Assembly: GCA_031316155.1 (NCBI GenBank)
Contig: JALDRB010000009.1
Coordinates: 1-64,000, forward strand
From: Candidatus Scalindua sp.
GTDB lineage: Bacteria; Planctomycetota; Brocadiia; Brocadiales; Scalinduaceae
Reading direction: 5' to 3'
DNA: 64,000 nt
Made by a program: the position numbers and the translations under genes. The notes beneath the pieces are model-generated. The model worked only from the letters and a program-made list of their open reading frames with translations. It was not told the origin of the DNA and did no database searches. Below, piece by piece: positions 10,400 through 19,337 of the stretch (within the stretch, counting starts at the first letter, position 1; each line of letters begins with the position of its first letter).

Positions 10400-12367
10400 A
10401 TGAATGTACGTAAATCCGGAGGTCAGGCCAGCTTGCTAAGGTTTACTACCGTTGGTAGCGTAGATGACGGAAAGTCTACGCTTATTGGAAGAATCCTGAT
10501 GGAAACGAATAATATTTTTGATGACCAGCTTGATGCGGTGGTAAAAATTGCAAAACGGAAAGGCAAAGAAGAGATAGATCTCTCCCTCTTGACTGATGGG
10601 CTGGCAGCTGAGAGAGAACAAGGGATAACGATTGATGTAGCCTATCGATATTTTCAAACTTCGAAGCGGAAGTTCATTATTGCTGATACACCCGGTCATG
10701 TCCAGTATACGAGAAACATGGTTACGGGAGCCTCGACTGCCAATCTGGCGATTATCCTTATTGATGCTCGCAAAGGAATTCTTGAGCAGTCAAGGAGGCA
10801 TGGTTTTATTGCAAGTCTTTTACAGGTTTCCCACATGATCGTAGCAGTTAATAAGATCGATCTGGTCGATTATTCTCAGGAAATTTTTCAATCAATAGTT
10901 AGTGAATACGATGAGTACTCTCGGAAGCTCGATATCAGAGATATTACCTATATTCCGGTTTCTGCACTGAAAGGAGACAATGTAGTTACCAAGAGTGCGA
11001 ATACACCATGGTACGAGGGGCCTACCGTATTGCATGTGCTTGAAAATGTCCATATCGGTTCTGATTTAAATCTTCACGACTTTAGATTTCCTGTTCAATA
11101 TGTTATACGGCCCGATCACAATTTTCGAGGTTATGCGGGAAAAATTGTTACCGGCAGAATCTATCCCGGTGAAGAAATTGTCGTTTTACCTTCTGGATTG
11201 ACTTCTAAAGTAAAAACTATCACAACCATGGATGGTGATCTTGCTGAAGCAGGTGCACCGCAATCTGTTGTTCTTACTCTTGAAGACGAAATAGACATAA
11301 GCCGGGGAGATATGATAGTTCGACGGCAAAATCTCCCGCTTGTCGAAAAGAAAATTGATGTCATCCTCTGCTGGATGGGGGAAGAGCCTCTGAAAATCGG
11401 GAAAAACTATTTTATTAAGCATACCTCAAGAGTTGTTAATGGCTTTGTCAATAATTTGGTGTATATGTTTGATATAAACACGCTTCATCGTACTGATGCA
11501 ACAGAACATAACCCTTTCTGTGAATTGTTAAAAACGCTGCATCGCACTGATGTGGATACTCTGATGCTGAATGAAATCGGACGTGCAGAAATCGAAATTA
11601 CCCAGCCAATCATTTTTGATCAGTATAATAAAAACCGCGAGACCGGCAGTTTTATTGTTATCGATCCTGATACGAATTTTACCGTCGGAGCAGGGATGAT
11701 CCGGGGTGCAGTGCGAAGTATTGAAGAGACAATACATGCGGAGCGAAAAGTAGCAGACACTATTATCAAGGCAATCAATATTACTCCGGAAAAATCATTT
11801 GTCTCTCTTGAGGAGCGGGAGAAAAGAAACAATCATAAATCTGCAGTTGTATGGCTTACGGGCTTATCAGGTGCAGGCAAATCAACTATTGCCAAGAAGC
11901 TCGAACGGGCTCTCTTTAGCATGGGATGTTGTACTGCTGCATTGGACGGAGACAATTTGCGTCATGGTCTTTGTAAGGATCTCGGTTTTTCTCATAAGGA
12001 TCGAAATGAGAATATCCGACGTGTAGGTGAGGTTGCAAAGGTTTTCTGTGAACAAGGTTCTATTGTGATATGTACTTTTATCTCTCCGCTGAGAATCCAA
12101 AGAGAATTAGTCAGAGAACTGATTCCGGATGGCAAATTCTTTGAGGTCTTCATTCATTGCAGCCTTAAAACCTGTGTAAAACGCGATCCTAAAGGACTCT
12201 ATCAGAAGGCCATTGACGGAGAAATACCTGACTTTACGGGTATCGGCTCGCCTTACGAAGAACCTCTCAATCCTGAGCTCATCATAGATTCTGAGCACAG
12301 GTCCATTGACGATAATCTGAAGCAGATTATTGAAAAGCTACAGAGTGAAGGGATATTGAAGGGTTAA
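10400..12367 (+). CDS. cysNC: CysN-CysC fusion: sulfate adenylyltransferase GTPase subunit and APS kinase
   Basis: A 655-residue fusion. Residues 1 to about 430 are the EF-Tu-like GTPase CysN: GSVDDGKSTL (G1), DTPGHVQYTRNM (G3) and VNKIDLVD (G4), with translation-factor beta-barrels after. From about residue 465 is APS kinase: WLTGLSGAGKSTIAKKL (P-loop), DGDNLRHGL and FISPLRIQRE. The first part drives APS formation with CysD; the second phosphorylates APS to PAPS in the cytoplasm. The fusion is known in many bacteria. No PAPS or APS reductase is seen in the window. The gene follows cysD by 2 bases and overlaps the next gene by 1 base (taATG), so it is one operon. Confidence 0.96.
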   Translation: MNVRKSGGQASLLRFTTVGSVDDGKSTLIGRILMETNNIFDDQLDAVVKIAKRKGKEEIDLSLLTDGLAAEREQGITIDVAYRYFQTSKRKFIIADTPGHVQYTRNMVTGASTANLAIILIDARKGILEQSRRHGFIASLLQVSHMIVAVNKIDLVDYSQEIFQSIVSEYDEYSRKLDIRDITYIPVSALKGDNVVTKSANTPWYEGPTVLHVLENVHIGSDLNLHDFRFPVQYVIRPDHNFRGYAGKIVTGRIYPGEEIVVLPSGLTSKVKTITTMDGDLAEAGAPQSVVLTLEDEIDISRGDMIVRRQNLPLVEKKIDVILCWMGEEPLKIGKNYFIKHTSRVVNGFVNNLVYMFDINTLHRTDATEHNPFCELLKTLHRTDVDTLMLNEIGRAEIEITQPIIFDQYNKNRETGSFIVIDPDTNFTVGAGMIRGAVRSIEETIHAERKVADTIIKAINITPEKSFVSLEEREKRNNHKSAVVWLTGLSGAGKSTIAKKLERALFSMGCCTAALDGDNLRHGLCKDLGFSHKDRNENIRRVGEVAKVFCEQGSIVICTFISPLRIQRELVRELIPDGKFFEVFIHCSLKTCVKRDPKGLYQKAIDGEIPDFTGIGSPYEEPLNPELIIDSEHRSIDDNLKQIIEKLQSEGILKG

Positions 12368-13323
12368 TGAGGCATATTGATCTCTTTAATGGAGATGCAG
12401 ATGGAATTACCGCTCTTCATCAATGGCGTCAGGAATATCCTGTTACTGCCGCTCTGGTGACGGGAATTAAGCGCGATATCCTCTTGTTGGAAAACGTCTC
12501 TGCAATAAAAAATCAGGAACTGACCGTTTTTGATATATCATTAAAATCAAATCTCAAATTTTTAGATGCACATTTGGATCTTCATAACCGTATTACCTGG
12601 ATTGACCATCATCATACAGGTACACCACTCCCGGAACATCCTTTCCTTACCTTACACATTGATCAGGCTCCCGGTACGTGTACGAGTAATATCGTAAACC
12701 GTTTACTGAATGGGAAATACATAAAATGGGCAGTTGTTGGTGCGTTTGGAGATAGTTTGCATAACCTTGGCGAAGAGCTTGCGAAGAAAGCTGGTTGCAG
12801 TGAAAGTGAGAAACAGGAATTAGAGGAACTGGGGATGCTCGTTAACTATAATGCATATGGTGAATCTATCGAAGATTTGCATTTTTCTCCTTCAAGGGTT
12901 TATCTGGAAATGAGAAATTTTGCTGAGCCATCTGATTTTTGTCGAACCTCTGAGTTGTTCAAGGGGTTGAAGCGGGGGTTTAAGGATGATTTCTCAAACC
13001 TGGAGAATGTGCAAATGGAAGATTTTCAATCAAGAGGGGCGATTTACTATTTGCCTGATGAAAAATGGGCAAGGAGAATCGTTGGTACGTATGCAAATCA
13101 GGTATCCTCCCAACACCCAAATCGCCCCCACGCAATCTTACGAAAAAAGAGAGGAGGATGGCTCGTGAGTGTTCGAGCCCCTGAAACCTATCCTTTTGGA
13201 GCGGATCTCTTATGCGCTTCATTCGAAACTGGCGGCGGAAGAGCCAAGGCTGCTGGGATCAATATCTTACCAGATGATCAGTTGTCAAAGTTTATTCATA
13301 AGTTTCGGTGCCATTTTGTTTAA
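12367..13323 (+). CDS. DHH-family phosphoesterase, sulfate-activation operon
   Basis: A 318-residue protein with the DHH superfamily signatures: LFNGDADGITAL near residue 6 (motif I), the DHHHTG motif near residue 78 and a C-terminal DHHA1-like glycine motif GGGRAKAAG near residue 294. This superfamily includes NrnA-type enzymes that hydrolyse nanoRNA and pAp (3'-phosphoadenosine 5'-phosphate). Its start overlaps the cysNC stop by one base, so it is translationally coupled to the PAPS-forming enzyme. Since pAp is the by-product of PAPS use, a pAp phosphatase role is a reasonable inference, but the sequence does not prove it. Other DHH roles (inorganic pyrophosphatase-like, c-di-AMP) remain possible. 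Confidence 0.75.
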   Translation: MRHIDLFNGDADGITALHQWRQEYPVTAALVTGIKRDILLLENVSAIKNQELTVFDISLKSNLKFLDAHLDLHNRITWIDHHHTGTPLPEHPFLTLHIDQAPGTCTSNIVNRLLNGKYIKWAVVGAFGDSLHNLGEELAKKAGCSESEKQELEELGMLVNYNAYGESIEDLHFSPSRVYLEMRNFAEPSDFCRTSELFKGLKRGFKDDFSNLENVQMEDFQSRGAIYYLPDEKWARRIVGTYANQVSSQHPNRPHAILRKKRGGWLVSVRAPETYPFGADLLCASFETGGGRAKAAGINILPDDQLSKFIHKFRCHFV

Positions 13324-13770
13324 TAAAGTAAGGGGGGGCTTTTCTCCAGAGATTCCAGAGAAGGTTCATATTCAAATGATGTGACCAGGGCGGAAAAGCC
13401 ATAGATACTGTTAAATTGAACGATTGGGAAAATCTGGTGAACCTGTTATTTTTCTGCCGAAAAATGGTATCTGTCTTTATAGCTTGGGTGAGGAGGGTAT
13501 ACTCACGCAGTTTTGCTGGAAGAGTAAAGGTTGCCCTCTGTTATTTGCAAGATAACACAAACTGGACTGGTAAAATCTGCTTCTGGCTAAGAAACGCTTT
13601 ATCTCCTTTTTTTTCTGATGATGGGCGATATGTGTACAGTTACTGTTGCAAAGACCGATCTCGTTATTCTTCTTGACAAAATAGCTTAATTAGCTTATTA
13701 ATTGCATATCTAAGTGGTGTCAGGCTTACTGTAAGAGATAAGTATTTATCATATAAACAGGGCTAGGATA
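13324..13770 (+). other. 447-base intergenic stretch, no gene supported
   Basis: Between the DHH gene and the PilZ gene. Short open frames occur (for example 13416-13676) but their translations are of low complexity and have no ribosome binding site. A loose inverted pair (ggcttttctcc near 13337 and gcggaaaagcc near 13390) might be part of a transcription end. Nothing else recognised. Confidence 0.4.
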
Positions 13771-14142
13771 ATGAAGGATCGAAACACGCGCATAGAGAAC
13801 AGGAAATATCCACGAATCACAAGACGGATACCATTTAAGCTTAAGGCCGATGATTTTGTGGTTGTCACGCAAACGATAAATTTAAGTTGTATCGGAGTGT
13901 CTTGTCAGGTAAAGGAGCACATTCCTTTTATGACAAGGGTTAAGGTTATTTTTGCGTTGCCTTGTCCAGACAAAAAAAGTGAATCGATATGTGTGGAGTG
14001 TTATGGCGTAGTGGTAAGGGCTGAAGAGGCTTTTTCGAGATCTCGCGCAAACACGGTTGTTTATAATATAGCCATCTTTTTTGATGAGATTGACGATCTT
14101 GAAAGGGAAAAGTTATCGGATTATATCAGAAAAATGCTATAG
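13771..14142 (+). CDS. PilZ-domain protein
   Basis: A 123-residue single-domain protein. The c-di-GMP-binding signature is present: an RxxxR-type start in ENRKYPRITRRIPF (residues about 8-21), then the second motif NLSCIGVSCQV (N/DxSxxG, residues about 39-49). The remainder fits the six-stranded PilZ barrel. Such stand-alone PilZ proteins act as c-di-GMP receptors controlling motility, polysaccharide or adhesion; the partner is not visible here and no diguanylate cyclase is nearby. The ATG at 13771 gives the expected N-terminus. Confidence 0.8.
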   Translation: MKDRNTRIENRKYPRITRRIPFKLKADDFVVVTQTINLSCIGVSCQVKEHIPFMTRVKVIFALPCPDKKSESICVECYGVVVRAEEAFSRSRANTVVYNIAIFFDEIDDLEREKLSDYIRKML

Positions 14143-14379
14143 TGCAGGCAGCGGCAGAGTTCCTCATTAAACAAAGACCGGCTATGCAGTGGTTATTGTT
14201 CCCTTCTAACAGTTCACCTCGATTGATACCACAATCAGAAACTCAAGTCCTTAAATCTTTCCAGAGTCTGTAGTTTTTTTGTGATGTGAATCCTTTAAAC
14301 TGGAGACTTGAATGAACTGCCCGCAAGAGAACTCTCGTGCCGGGACGAGAAGAGGCTGGCCGAAGGAAGCAAATTTATA

Positions 14380-14640
14380 ATGGAATGGAAGATCTTAGGC
14401 ATAATTGCCGCAATATGTACTACCTCCAGTTTTGTTCCCCAAGTAATAAAGGGGATACGAACGAAAAAGTTGGAAGATGTTTCACCGGCAATGTATGCGT
14501 TTTTGATTTTTGGCTTTTCTTTGTGGCTCGCTTACGGGATACATCTGCGGGATGTTATAATCATTGGTGCTAATGTGGCTGCCATGTTTTCAAGTGTGTT
14601 GATACTTATTTTACGCTATAAATTCTCAAGACAAAAATAA
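14380..14640 (+). CDS. SemiSWEET / MtN3-like membrane protein
   Basis: An 86-residue protein with three predicted transmembrane helices (about residues 5-22, 38-55 and 60-80) and the hallmark PQ motif in SFVPQVIKGIRTKKLEDVS. This is the single three-helix bundle of bacterial SemiSWEET transporters, which dimerise to form a sugar pore in the cytoplasmic membrane. The substrate cannot be told. The start at 14380 is favoured because ggaag lies just upstream and the protein then begins immediately before the first helix; an upstream TTG at 14308 would add a charged tail. Confidence 0.8.
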   Translation: MEWKILGIIAAICTTSSFVPQVIKGIRTKKLEDVSPAMYAFLIFGFSLWLAYGIHLRDVIIIGANVAAMFSSVLILILRYKFSRQK

Positions 14641-14819
14641 GTTGATATAGTCTTTCAATGTTACCTAACATTGTCGGAGGGTAAAAAATCGGCCCTACAA
14701 AGACTTGAAAAGTTGAAAGTGCCTAAAGTTTGAAGTGAGCTAAAGTCGCGGAGAATTTGTTTTCTAACTGTTTCTTTAATGGTTCTTTCAAAGACTCAGG
14801 TAGGATTGTTAACCGATCC

Positions 14820-15026
14820 TTACCACCCTTCCCGTCTCTGACCATAATTTGATTGTAGGAAAAACCTATATCCTTCTTCAGGTTCTTCCATCTGTAACGG
14901 GTGCCGTTTTTTGTGAAAAAGGATAAAACATTTAACCCAATAAACGTACGCCTCTTCAGTTCTCATGCTATAGTGCTTTACCCGAATTGCGTCACGCACC
15001 TGATCAAGAATTTTCGGTTTATCCAT
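14820..15026 (-). pseudogene. Truncated integron-type tyrosine integrase (N-terminal fragment)
   Basis: The 68-residue product begins MDKPKILDQVRDAIRVKHYS, followed by [22 protein letters not shown], which is the N-terminal DNA-binding (SAM-like) domain of IntI-family integron integrases. After about 50 residues similarity ends and a stop follows; the catalytic domain with the R-H-R-Y residues is missing. The gene reads away from a row of small plus-strand genes and attC-like sites that begin about 200 bases to its right, which is the standard integron layout. It cannot be active. The upstream extension to 15092 is less likely to be translated. Confidence 0.8.
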
Positions 15027-15199
15027 AGAGTACCATTCTTTTTTGGTGATCTTTTTTCTTTTTGACAGCGAAGTCCTCACACAATAAAACACACAATAAA
15101 AAAAATACTTGACATTGTTTTGACAATTATTTTGAATGCGGGGAATCGTTCAATAGACTTTACTGATTATATGTCCAAACAGCCGTATAATTTGTTACA

Positions 15200-15274
15200 T
15201 GTATCAGCATTATATGTACTAACAGCCGTAAAATAACACGGCTGTTAGTACGCCTAATTCTTGTTATGAATCTA
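15200..15274 (+). repeat. Palindrome and possible first recombination site of the integron array
   Basis: A perfect 13-base inverted repeat, TACTAACAGCCGT and ACGGCTGTTAGTA, lies around 15210-15244. It is followed by acgcctaattcttGTTATGA, resembling the right end of an attC or attI site just before the first cassette gene (ATG at 15282). The GTTRRRY core is not perfect, so the assignment is tentative. Confidence 0.4.
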
Positions 15275-15281
15275 ATGAAAA

Positions 15282-15923
15282 ATGCATAAGCAAATTAAAT
15301 CAATCTTCCTTTGGATAAAGACATATAAACATGCTTTACGGGTCATTGGAGGTGTATTTTTCTTTCTTGCCTTAGTAGCAGGCATTTTTTGGATAGCAGG
15401 AATAGATATAGAACCAGTTGCCTTTTTCCTGGGCTTATTAAGTTCTTTATTTTTGGCAAGCCCTTCAATTGCAGAATACTTCATGCCAGATAGAAAACCA
15501 GTCAAGGATATGACCTTCAGTGAGATCTTAGAATTTATACCTACTACAGATGCGGTCAATGACTGGCATGGTATTTCTAAAAAATGGGCAAGCGAATGGT
15601 TTTTAAAAGAAGACCCACGTCTCAGGTTCAGAGCCAAATTTATTGATGACGGCATACAAAATGAGAACTTTCAAGCGGAGTGGGCTAATTGCCATCCTGA
15701 CAAAAACGCTTCAGGCGTTTGGCACGATCTTTATTATGACGGTGCATTTCTCGACCGTATTATCCTTGTTTCAGTCGATGGTGGCAGAGCATTAATTCCC
15801 CCGCCAGAATTCGAGTCAGGGAAAATAAACCGATATAAATATCATGTCGCAAAGATTCACGACACAATAAATACGTTAGATGAATATATCAGGCGATCAA
15901 AACTTGAACTAGAAGATTCATAA
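15282..15923 (+). CDS. Integron cassette gene 1: membrane protein of unknown function
   Basis: A 213-residue protein that I do not recognise. Two hydrophobic helices are visible at about residues 19-42 and 45-63 (VIGGVFFFLALVAGIFWIAG, PVAFFLGLLSSLFLA). After them comes a soluble part of about 140 residues with many W, F and D, ending in a charged tail. This resembles small membrane-anchored cassette proteins. It begins shortly after a possible recombination site and ends inside the attC-like site at 15918, as expected for a gene cassette. Base use is similar to the neighbours. Confidence 0.6.
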   Translation: MHKQIKSIFLWIKTYKHALRVIGGVFFFLALVAGIFWIAGIDIEPVAFFLGLLSSLFLASPSIAEYFMPDRKPVKDMTFSEILEFIPTTDAVNDWHGISKKWASEWFLKEDPRLRFRAKFIDDGIQNENFQAEWANCHPDKNASGVWHDLYYDGAFLDRIILVSVDGGRALIPPPEFESGKINRYKYHVAKIHDTINTLDEYIRRSKLELEDS

Positions 15924-15987
15924 CAATAGAATCGACTTGACGCCTAATATAAAAGCGATTTGGCGCAAGTCATACTAGACGTTAGAT
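15918..15987 (+). repeat. attC-like recombination site
   Basis: Left core TCATAAC, right core GTTAGAT (fits GTTRRRY). Between them is an imperfect hairpin: GACTTG-A-CGCC at about 15934-15944 pairs with GGCGCAAGTC at about 15962-15971, leaving a single unpaired A, the extrahelical-base feature of attC. The next cassette gene starts 9 bases beyond the core. Confidence 0.75.
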
Positions 15988-15995
15988 GAGGAAAA

Positions 15996-16670
15996 ATGAA
16001 AATACCATACCCTGTTAAATGTAATTCCTGCAATACCAAGACAACGTATATGGTTAATGCAGAAGACTGGGATTTTAATTTCCAATGTAAGTGCGGCTCT
16101 TTTCAGCTTATGTTTATTCAAACGAATATCTTTTTAAGCAAAAAATTTCTACTCAGGAGTCAATTTGAATTAAATGAAAATAAGGATTTTTCATTTTCAA
16201 TAATATTGTCGGCTATTGCTATAGAAGCCGAGTTGGCAAGGCTTTATCGTAAGTGGAGAAAAACAGAAGCATTGAAGAATAAAATTCTTCTAAAAAATCA
16301 TGAATTAGAGGAAGAACTAAGAAAACAATCGAGTATTTTAAATAAAATCAAAATAACATCTTCTCTTATGATTGAAGGTGGCGTTGATACTTTCGTCAAA
16401 AATAACCATAATATTAACGGCTTAATAAAAGAAGGTTATCCATCCATCAAACTAAATACTTTTTCAAAAAGCATACAAGAATTAATTTTTTATACAAGAA
16501 ATCGAATACTTCATATGGGTAGGACAAACTATACTGAAGAAGACGCATTAAGAATTTGGAATTTATCGCTCTTATTTATATTCGTATTGCAAGAAATAGA
16601 TAAATTAAAAAAGGGCCATCTAACACGTCGTTTTATAGTGCATAGTAAAGGGTCCTGCAACTCAACTTAA
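15996..16670 (+). CDS. Integron cassette gene 2: putative zinc-ribbon/HEPN-like protein
   Basis: A 224-residue protein. The N-terminus has two CxxC-type pairs (KCNSCNTKT at about residue 8 and QCKCGSF at about 31), suggesting a small zinc ribbon. The remainder is helical, and near the C-terminus FYTRNRILHMG contains an Rx4H motif followed by TEEDALRIW, an arrangement typical of HEPN domains, many of which are ribonucleases in toxin or anti-phage systems. No partner antitoxin is visible. The ribosome binding site (gagg) and the ATG follow directly after an attC-like core, as in integron cassettes. Function is an inference from the motif only. Confidence 0.6.
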   Translation: MKIPYPVKCNSCNTKTTYMVNAEDWDFNFQCKCGSFQLMFIQTNIFLSKKFLLRSQFELNENKDFSFSIILSAIAIEAELARLYRKWRKTEALKNKILLKNHELEEELRKQSSILNKIKITSSLMIEGGVDTFVKNNHNINGLIKEGYPSIKLNTFSKSIQELIFYTRNRILHMGRTNYTEEDALRIWNLSLLFIFVLQEIDKLKKGHLTRRFIVHSKGSCNST

Positions 16671-16700
16671 CTTTATGCCTAAAGAAAAGCCGTCAATAAG

Positions 16701-17562
16701 ATGAAAAAATTAGTAAAATTTTTGTAGCCTTGGTTATCATCTTAATTTTTGCTGCTCCTAAACTGGTAACGGCCACGCAAAGTCACAGTCAACCTGCTAC
16801 AACCACTGAAAACTCGTCTAAAATTCATCTTGCCAACACCGAGAATCTAGAAAAACACATGAAAAATTGCCACGTAATTCGTCCTGGCACGATTTTCTTC
16901 TTGTTCTTTTTGGCGGTCTACTTGCCTCACTATCTGGGATATTTGTTCCACTCATAGCGAATAAGCTTTTTTATGACCCAAAAATAAAGCTTGAACTAAG
17001 GAAGTCAGAGGATGAGTATTTTGTGCCTGAAAAAGATCACGAAGAAACCGCAATTTATTGTCACTTAACCTGTATTAAAATTAAGGGGCGCCGGCCTGCA
17101 AAAAGAATTAGTGCTCTGCTAACCGATGTTTATAAAAAAGACAAACATAACAAATTTACGAGCAAGTTTGTTGGCGGGCCTATACCTTTGCATCGCCAGT
17201 ACGAATGTGTTAACAATGAATACTTTTGTGCATTTCCTACACTTAGAGGCGATGGGATAGTATTTGATTTAGCTCGCTTGTCCAGAACCAAAAAAGGTAG
17301 TAATAGTAAATTAGAATTAGAGCTTAGAACACATGTAAACTTGCCTAGAACAATTTTTAAGCTACAAGAACAGGGTGAAATTATTGCAACGGTTATGGCT
17401 GTATCGGATGAAACAGTCTCAAAAAAGCAACACATCAAGATACGTTGGAACGGCGAGTGGCCTGAAAGTGAAGACAATATACAAAACTGCCTTAAGTTTG
17501 AAGAAATATCGGATGAAACATTAGAAAACTTAAACCAATGCACAACAAACGTATCGAGCTGA
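16701..17562 (+). CDS. Integron cassette gene 3: membrane-anchored protein, N-terminus frame-broken
   Basis: The clear coding part is 16867-17562: a transmembrane helix (FLLVLFGGLLASLSGIFVPL) followed by about 190 soluble residues with no family I recognise. Upstream, an ATG at 16701 opens with a signal-like MKKLVK, stops at once, and continues in another frame as IILIFAAPKLVTA up to about 16860, where the third frame takes over. This may be one gene with two frame breaks, or a small secreted peptide plus a separate gene starting at TTG 16867. The C-terminus runs into an attC-like site. Confidence 0.5.
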
Positions 17563-17624
17563 CCGGTGATAACTCTTCCGGTTTGTTGACCTCCCAGCCG
17601 GCCAGCTCATACTAGACGTTGGGT
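17540..17624 (+). repeat. attC-like recombination site
   Basis: Left core GCACAAC at 17540, right core GTTGGGT at 17618-17624 (fits GTTRRRY). GAGCTGACCGG near 17556 pairs with CCGGCCAGCTC near 17598 with one mismatch, giving the expected hairpin. The sequence before the right core (tcatactagac) is the same as in the attC-like site at 15918-15987. It overlaps the end of cassette gene 3. Confidence 0.75.
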
Positions 17625-17663
17625 TCCTTATAGCGATACTAGAGACAGTATGAGACATTTAGC

Positions 17664-17951
17664 ATGTTTAATAAGCGTGAACAGAAAACCAAAGACATTG
17701 AGTACAAGCTCGAACTTGTTGTTTTGTCCTCCTTATTTGATGGAGAAGAGGGCTCACTAGGTTCGCAAGCCTATTTCAAGAGAGACTGGAAAGTCGTCAA
17801 AGACGAACTTGAAACCCAAGCCCATCTAATGAACTGTTCTGCCGAAGAAGGGTGGAGAGTCAAACAAATGACATTATTAAATGCTGACAAAAGTGATGAA
17901 ATAACCTTCTTGATCCTCTATCAGCGGGAACGAGAGCCCAAACATCTTTGA
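17664..17951 (+). CDS. Integron cassette gene 4: small protein of unknown function
   Basis: A 95-residue protein with no recognised domain. The sequence is charged and soluble, with LELVVLSSLFDGEEG near the start and EEGWRVKQMTLL in the middle; the latter resembles short DUF-type cassette proteins with a beta-alpha-beta pattern. There is no signal peptide or membrane helix. It sits between two attC-like sites (cores at 17618 and 18112), so it forms a complete single-gene cassette. The ATG at 17664 follows the core by 39 bases; the ribosome binding site is weak. Confidence 0.55.
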   Translation: MFNKREQKTKDIEYKLELVVLSSLFDGEEGSLGSQAYFKRDWKVVKDELETQAHLMNCSAEEGWRVKQMTLLNADKSDEITFLILYQREREPKHL

Positions 17952-18051
17952 AGAGAGTGTCAAAAAATGGCTCATGATCTATACTATGGTGTCATTGAGG
18001 GACGATGCTCATTTGCTATACTTTTATGGCTTCTTCCCCTATGATTCTACC

Positions 18052-18118
18052 ACCTAACTCGCTGGAGCTGACTACTGGCCCGTGCGGGACCAGCAGCAGC
18101 TGAGCTAATTCGTTATTC
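18052..18118 (+). repeat. attC-like recombination site
   Basis: Left core ACCTAAC (perfect RYYYAAC), right core GTTATTC (imperfect). Between them, ctggagctgactactgg pairs imperfectly with ccagcagcagctgagc. Located 100 bases after cassette gene 4. Confidence 0.65.
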
Positions 18119-18134
18119 CAACACAGATCATGGC

Positions 18135-18379
18135 ATGAAAGCATTCAAATTCAGAACAGCCGAGGACCTGCAATTCGTCATTGATATAATCTTCAATAAG
18201 AGGCTATTTTGCTGTAAGACGAAAACCTGAATGACATACGAGAGGTAGATGTTAGAGTTGGTAACGATGATAGCCGCGAAATAGAAATAATCGGATTTGG
18301 TTTGAAGGTTTTATTAATAGCTCGATTGTATAGTCTTTCCATTTTAACCATATTGACAACAGTTTGTTATGTTAAATAG
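18135..18379 (+). pseudogene. Decayed integron cassette gene 5
   Basis: An ATG shortly after the previous attC-like core opens MKAFKFRTAEDLQFVIDIIF, which reads like a real protein start, but a stop comes after 31 codons. A neighbouring frame continues with LNDIREVDVRVGNDDSREI. One or two indels would join them. No family recognised; the end is uncertain. Confidence 0.35.
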
Positions 18380-18476
18380 TTTTCTGGCAATAAACGAGGA
18401 TAAGTTGTCAGAGATACTTGAGAAAAATCAATATCATTTTGAAAGAGTTGTGCAGGATGTACTAACTCGATAATTT

Positions 18477-19337
18477 CTAAAAATATTTTCCAAAGATAAC
18501 GTTCAGTTTATCCTTAATTTCGTCTGGGATCTTATCTTTTTGTGTCACAATAGCGTTACCTGCAGCGTTAGCGCAGATACACGTTCTCTCTTGCACGATT
18601 AAGGGAAGTGCACGTTTAATAACAGCCTTGGCGGTATCAACGTTTTTACGAAGGTTTTCGATGACCATTTCCGCCGTAACATCTTCCTCTTCTTCATACC
18701 AGCAGTCATAGTCAGTGGAAAGTGCGAGAGTGCTGTAACACATCTCTGCCTCACGGGCAAGTTTTGCCTCCTGGAGGTTTGTCATGCCGATGACGCTTAC
18801 ACCCCATTTACGGTAAGCGTGAGACTCGGCCCTTGTTGAGAATTGAGGTCCTTCCATGCAAAGATATGTCCCGCCTTTGTGAACTGTTGCTCCTGTTTTT
18901 TTTGCAGATTCATAAAGGGTGTTTGCAAGGATCGGACATACAGGATCGGCAACACTGACGTGTCCCACTATCCCGTTCCCGAAAAAAGTGTCAATTCTTC
19001 CCCTTGTTCTATCGATAAACTGATCTGGAATAACAACGTCCAGCGGTTTAATCTCTTCCTTCATACTTCCGACAGCACTAACGGCAATTATCTGCTCCAC
19101 TCCCAGTTTTTTCAAACCGAAAATGTTTGCTCTGAAGTTAAGTTCTCCTGGCAGTATATTGTGGTTCCTGCCGTGACGAGGGAGAAATACTACCCTCTTT
19201 CCTTCAAGGACTCCGATCGTAAATTGATCAGAAGCATTACCAAAAGGGGTTTTAATCGTGATATTTTCTACATCTTTTAGCCCCTCAATATTATATAATC
19301 CGCTTCCGCCGATTATTCCGACTCTTCCATGAGACAT
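18477..19337 (-). CDS. mtnP: S-methyl-5'-thioadenosine phosphorylase
   Basis: About 286 residues, the usual length for MTAP. It cleaves methylthioadenosine with phosphate to adenine and 5-methylthioribose-1-phosphate in methionine salvage. Visible family motifs: GIIGGSGLYNIEGL at the N-terminus, PRHGRNHNILPGELNFRAN for phosphate and base binding, CMEGPQFSTRAES and IGMTNLQEAKLAREAEM, and DYDCWYEEEEDV. The catalytic Asp and substrate loops are present. The ATG at 19337 is preferred because aagga lies 7 bases upstream; a TTG two codons earlier is possible. It stands alone on the minus strand, facing the integron remnant. Confidence 0.95.
   Translation of the reverse strand: MSHGRVGIIGGSGLYNIEGLKDVENITIKTPFGNASDQFTIGVLEGKRVVFLPRHGRNHNILPGELNFRANIFGLKKLGVEQIIAVSAVGSMKEEIKPLDVVIPDQFIDRTRGRIDTFFGNGIVGHVSVADPVCPILANTLYESAKKTGATVHKGGTYLCMEGPQFSTRAESHAYRKWGVSVIGMTNLQEAKLAREAEMCYSTLALSTDYDCWYEEEEDVTAEMVIENLRKNVDTAKAVIKRALPLIVQERTCICANAAGNAIVTQKDKIPDEIKDKLNVIFGKYF

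Noticed and set aside
13416-13676. Plus-strand frame of 86 codons after the DHH gene
   Set aside because: No ribosome binding site, no domain, and low-confidence residue composition. Probably chance.
14820-15092. Functional integron integrase
   Set aside because: Only the N-terminal domain is encoded; no catalytic residues occur in any nearby frame.
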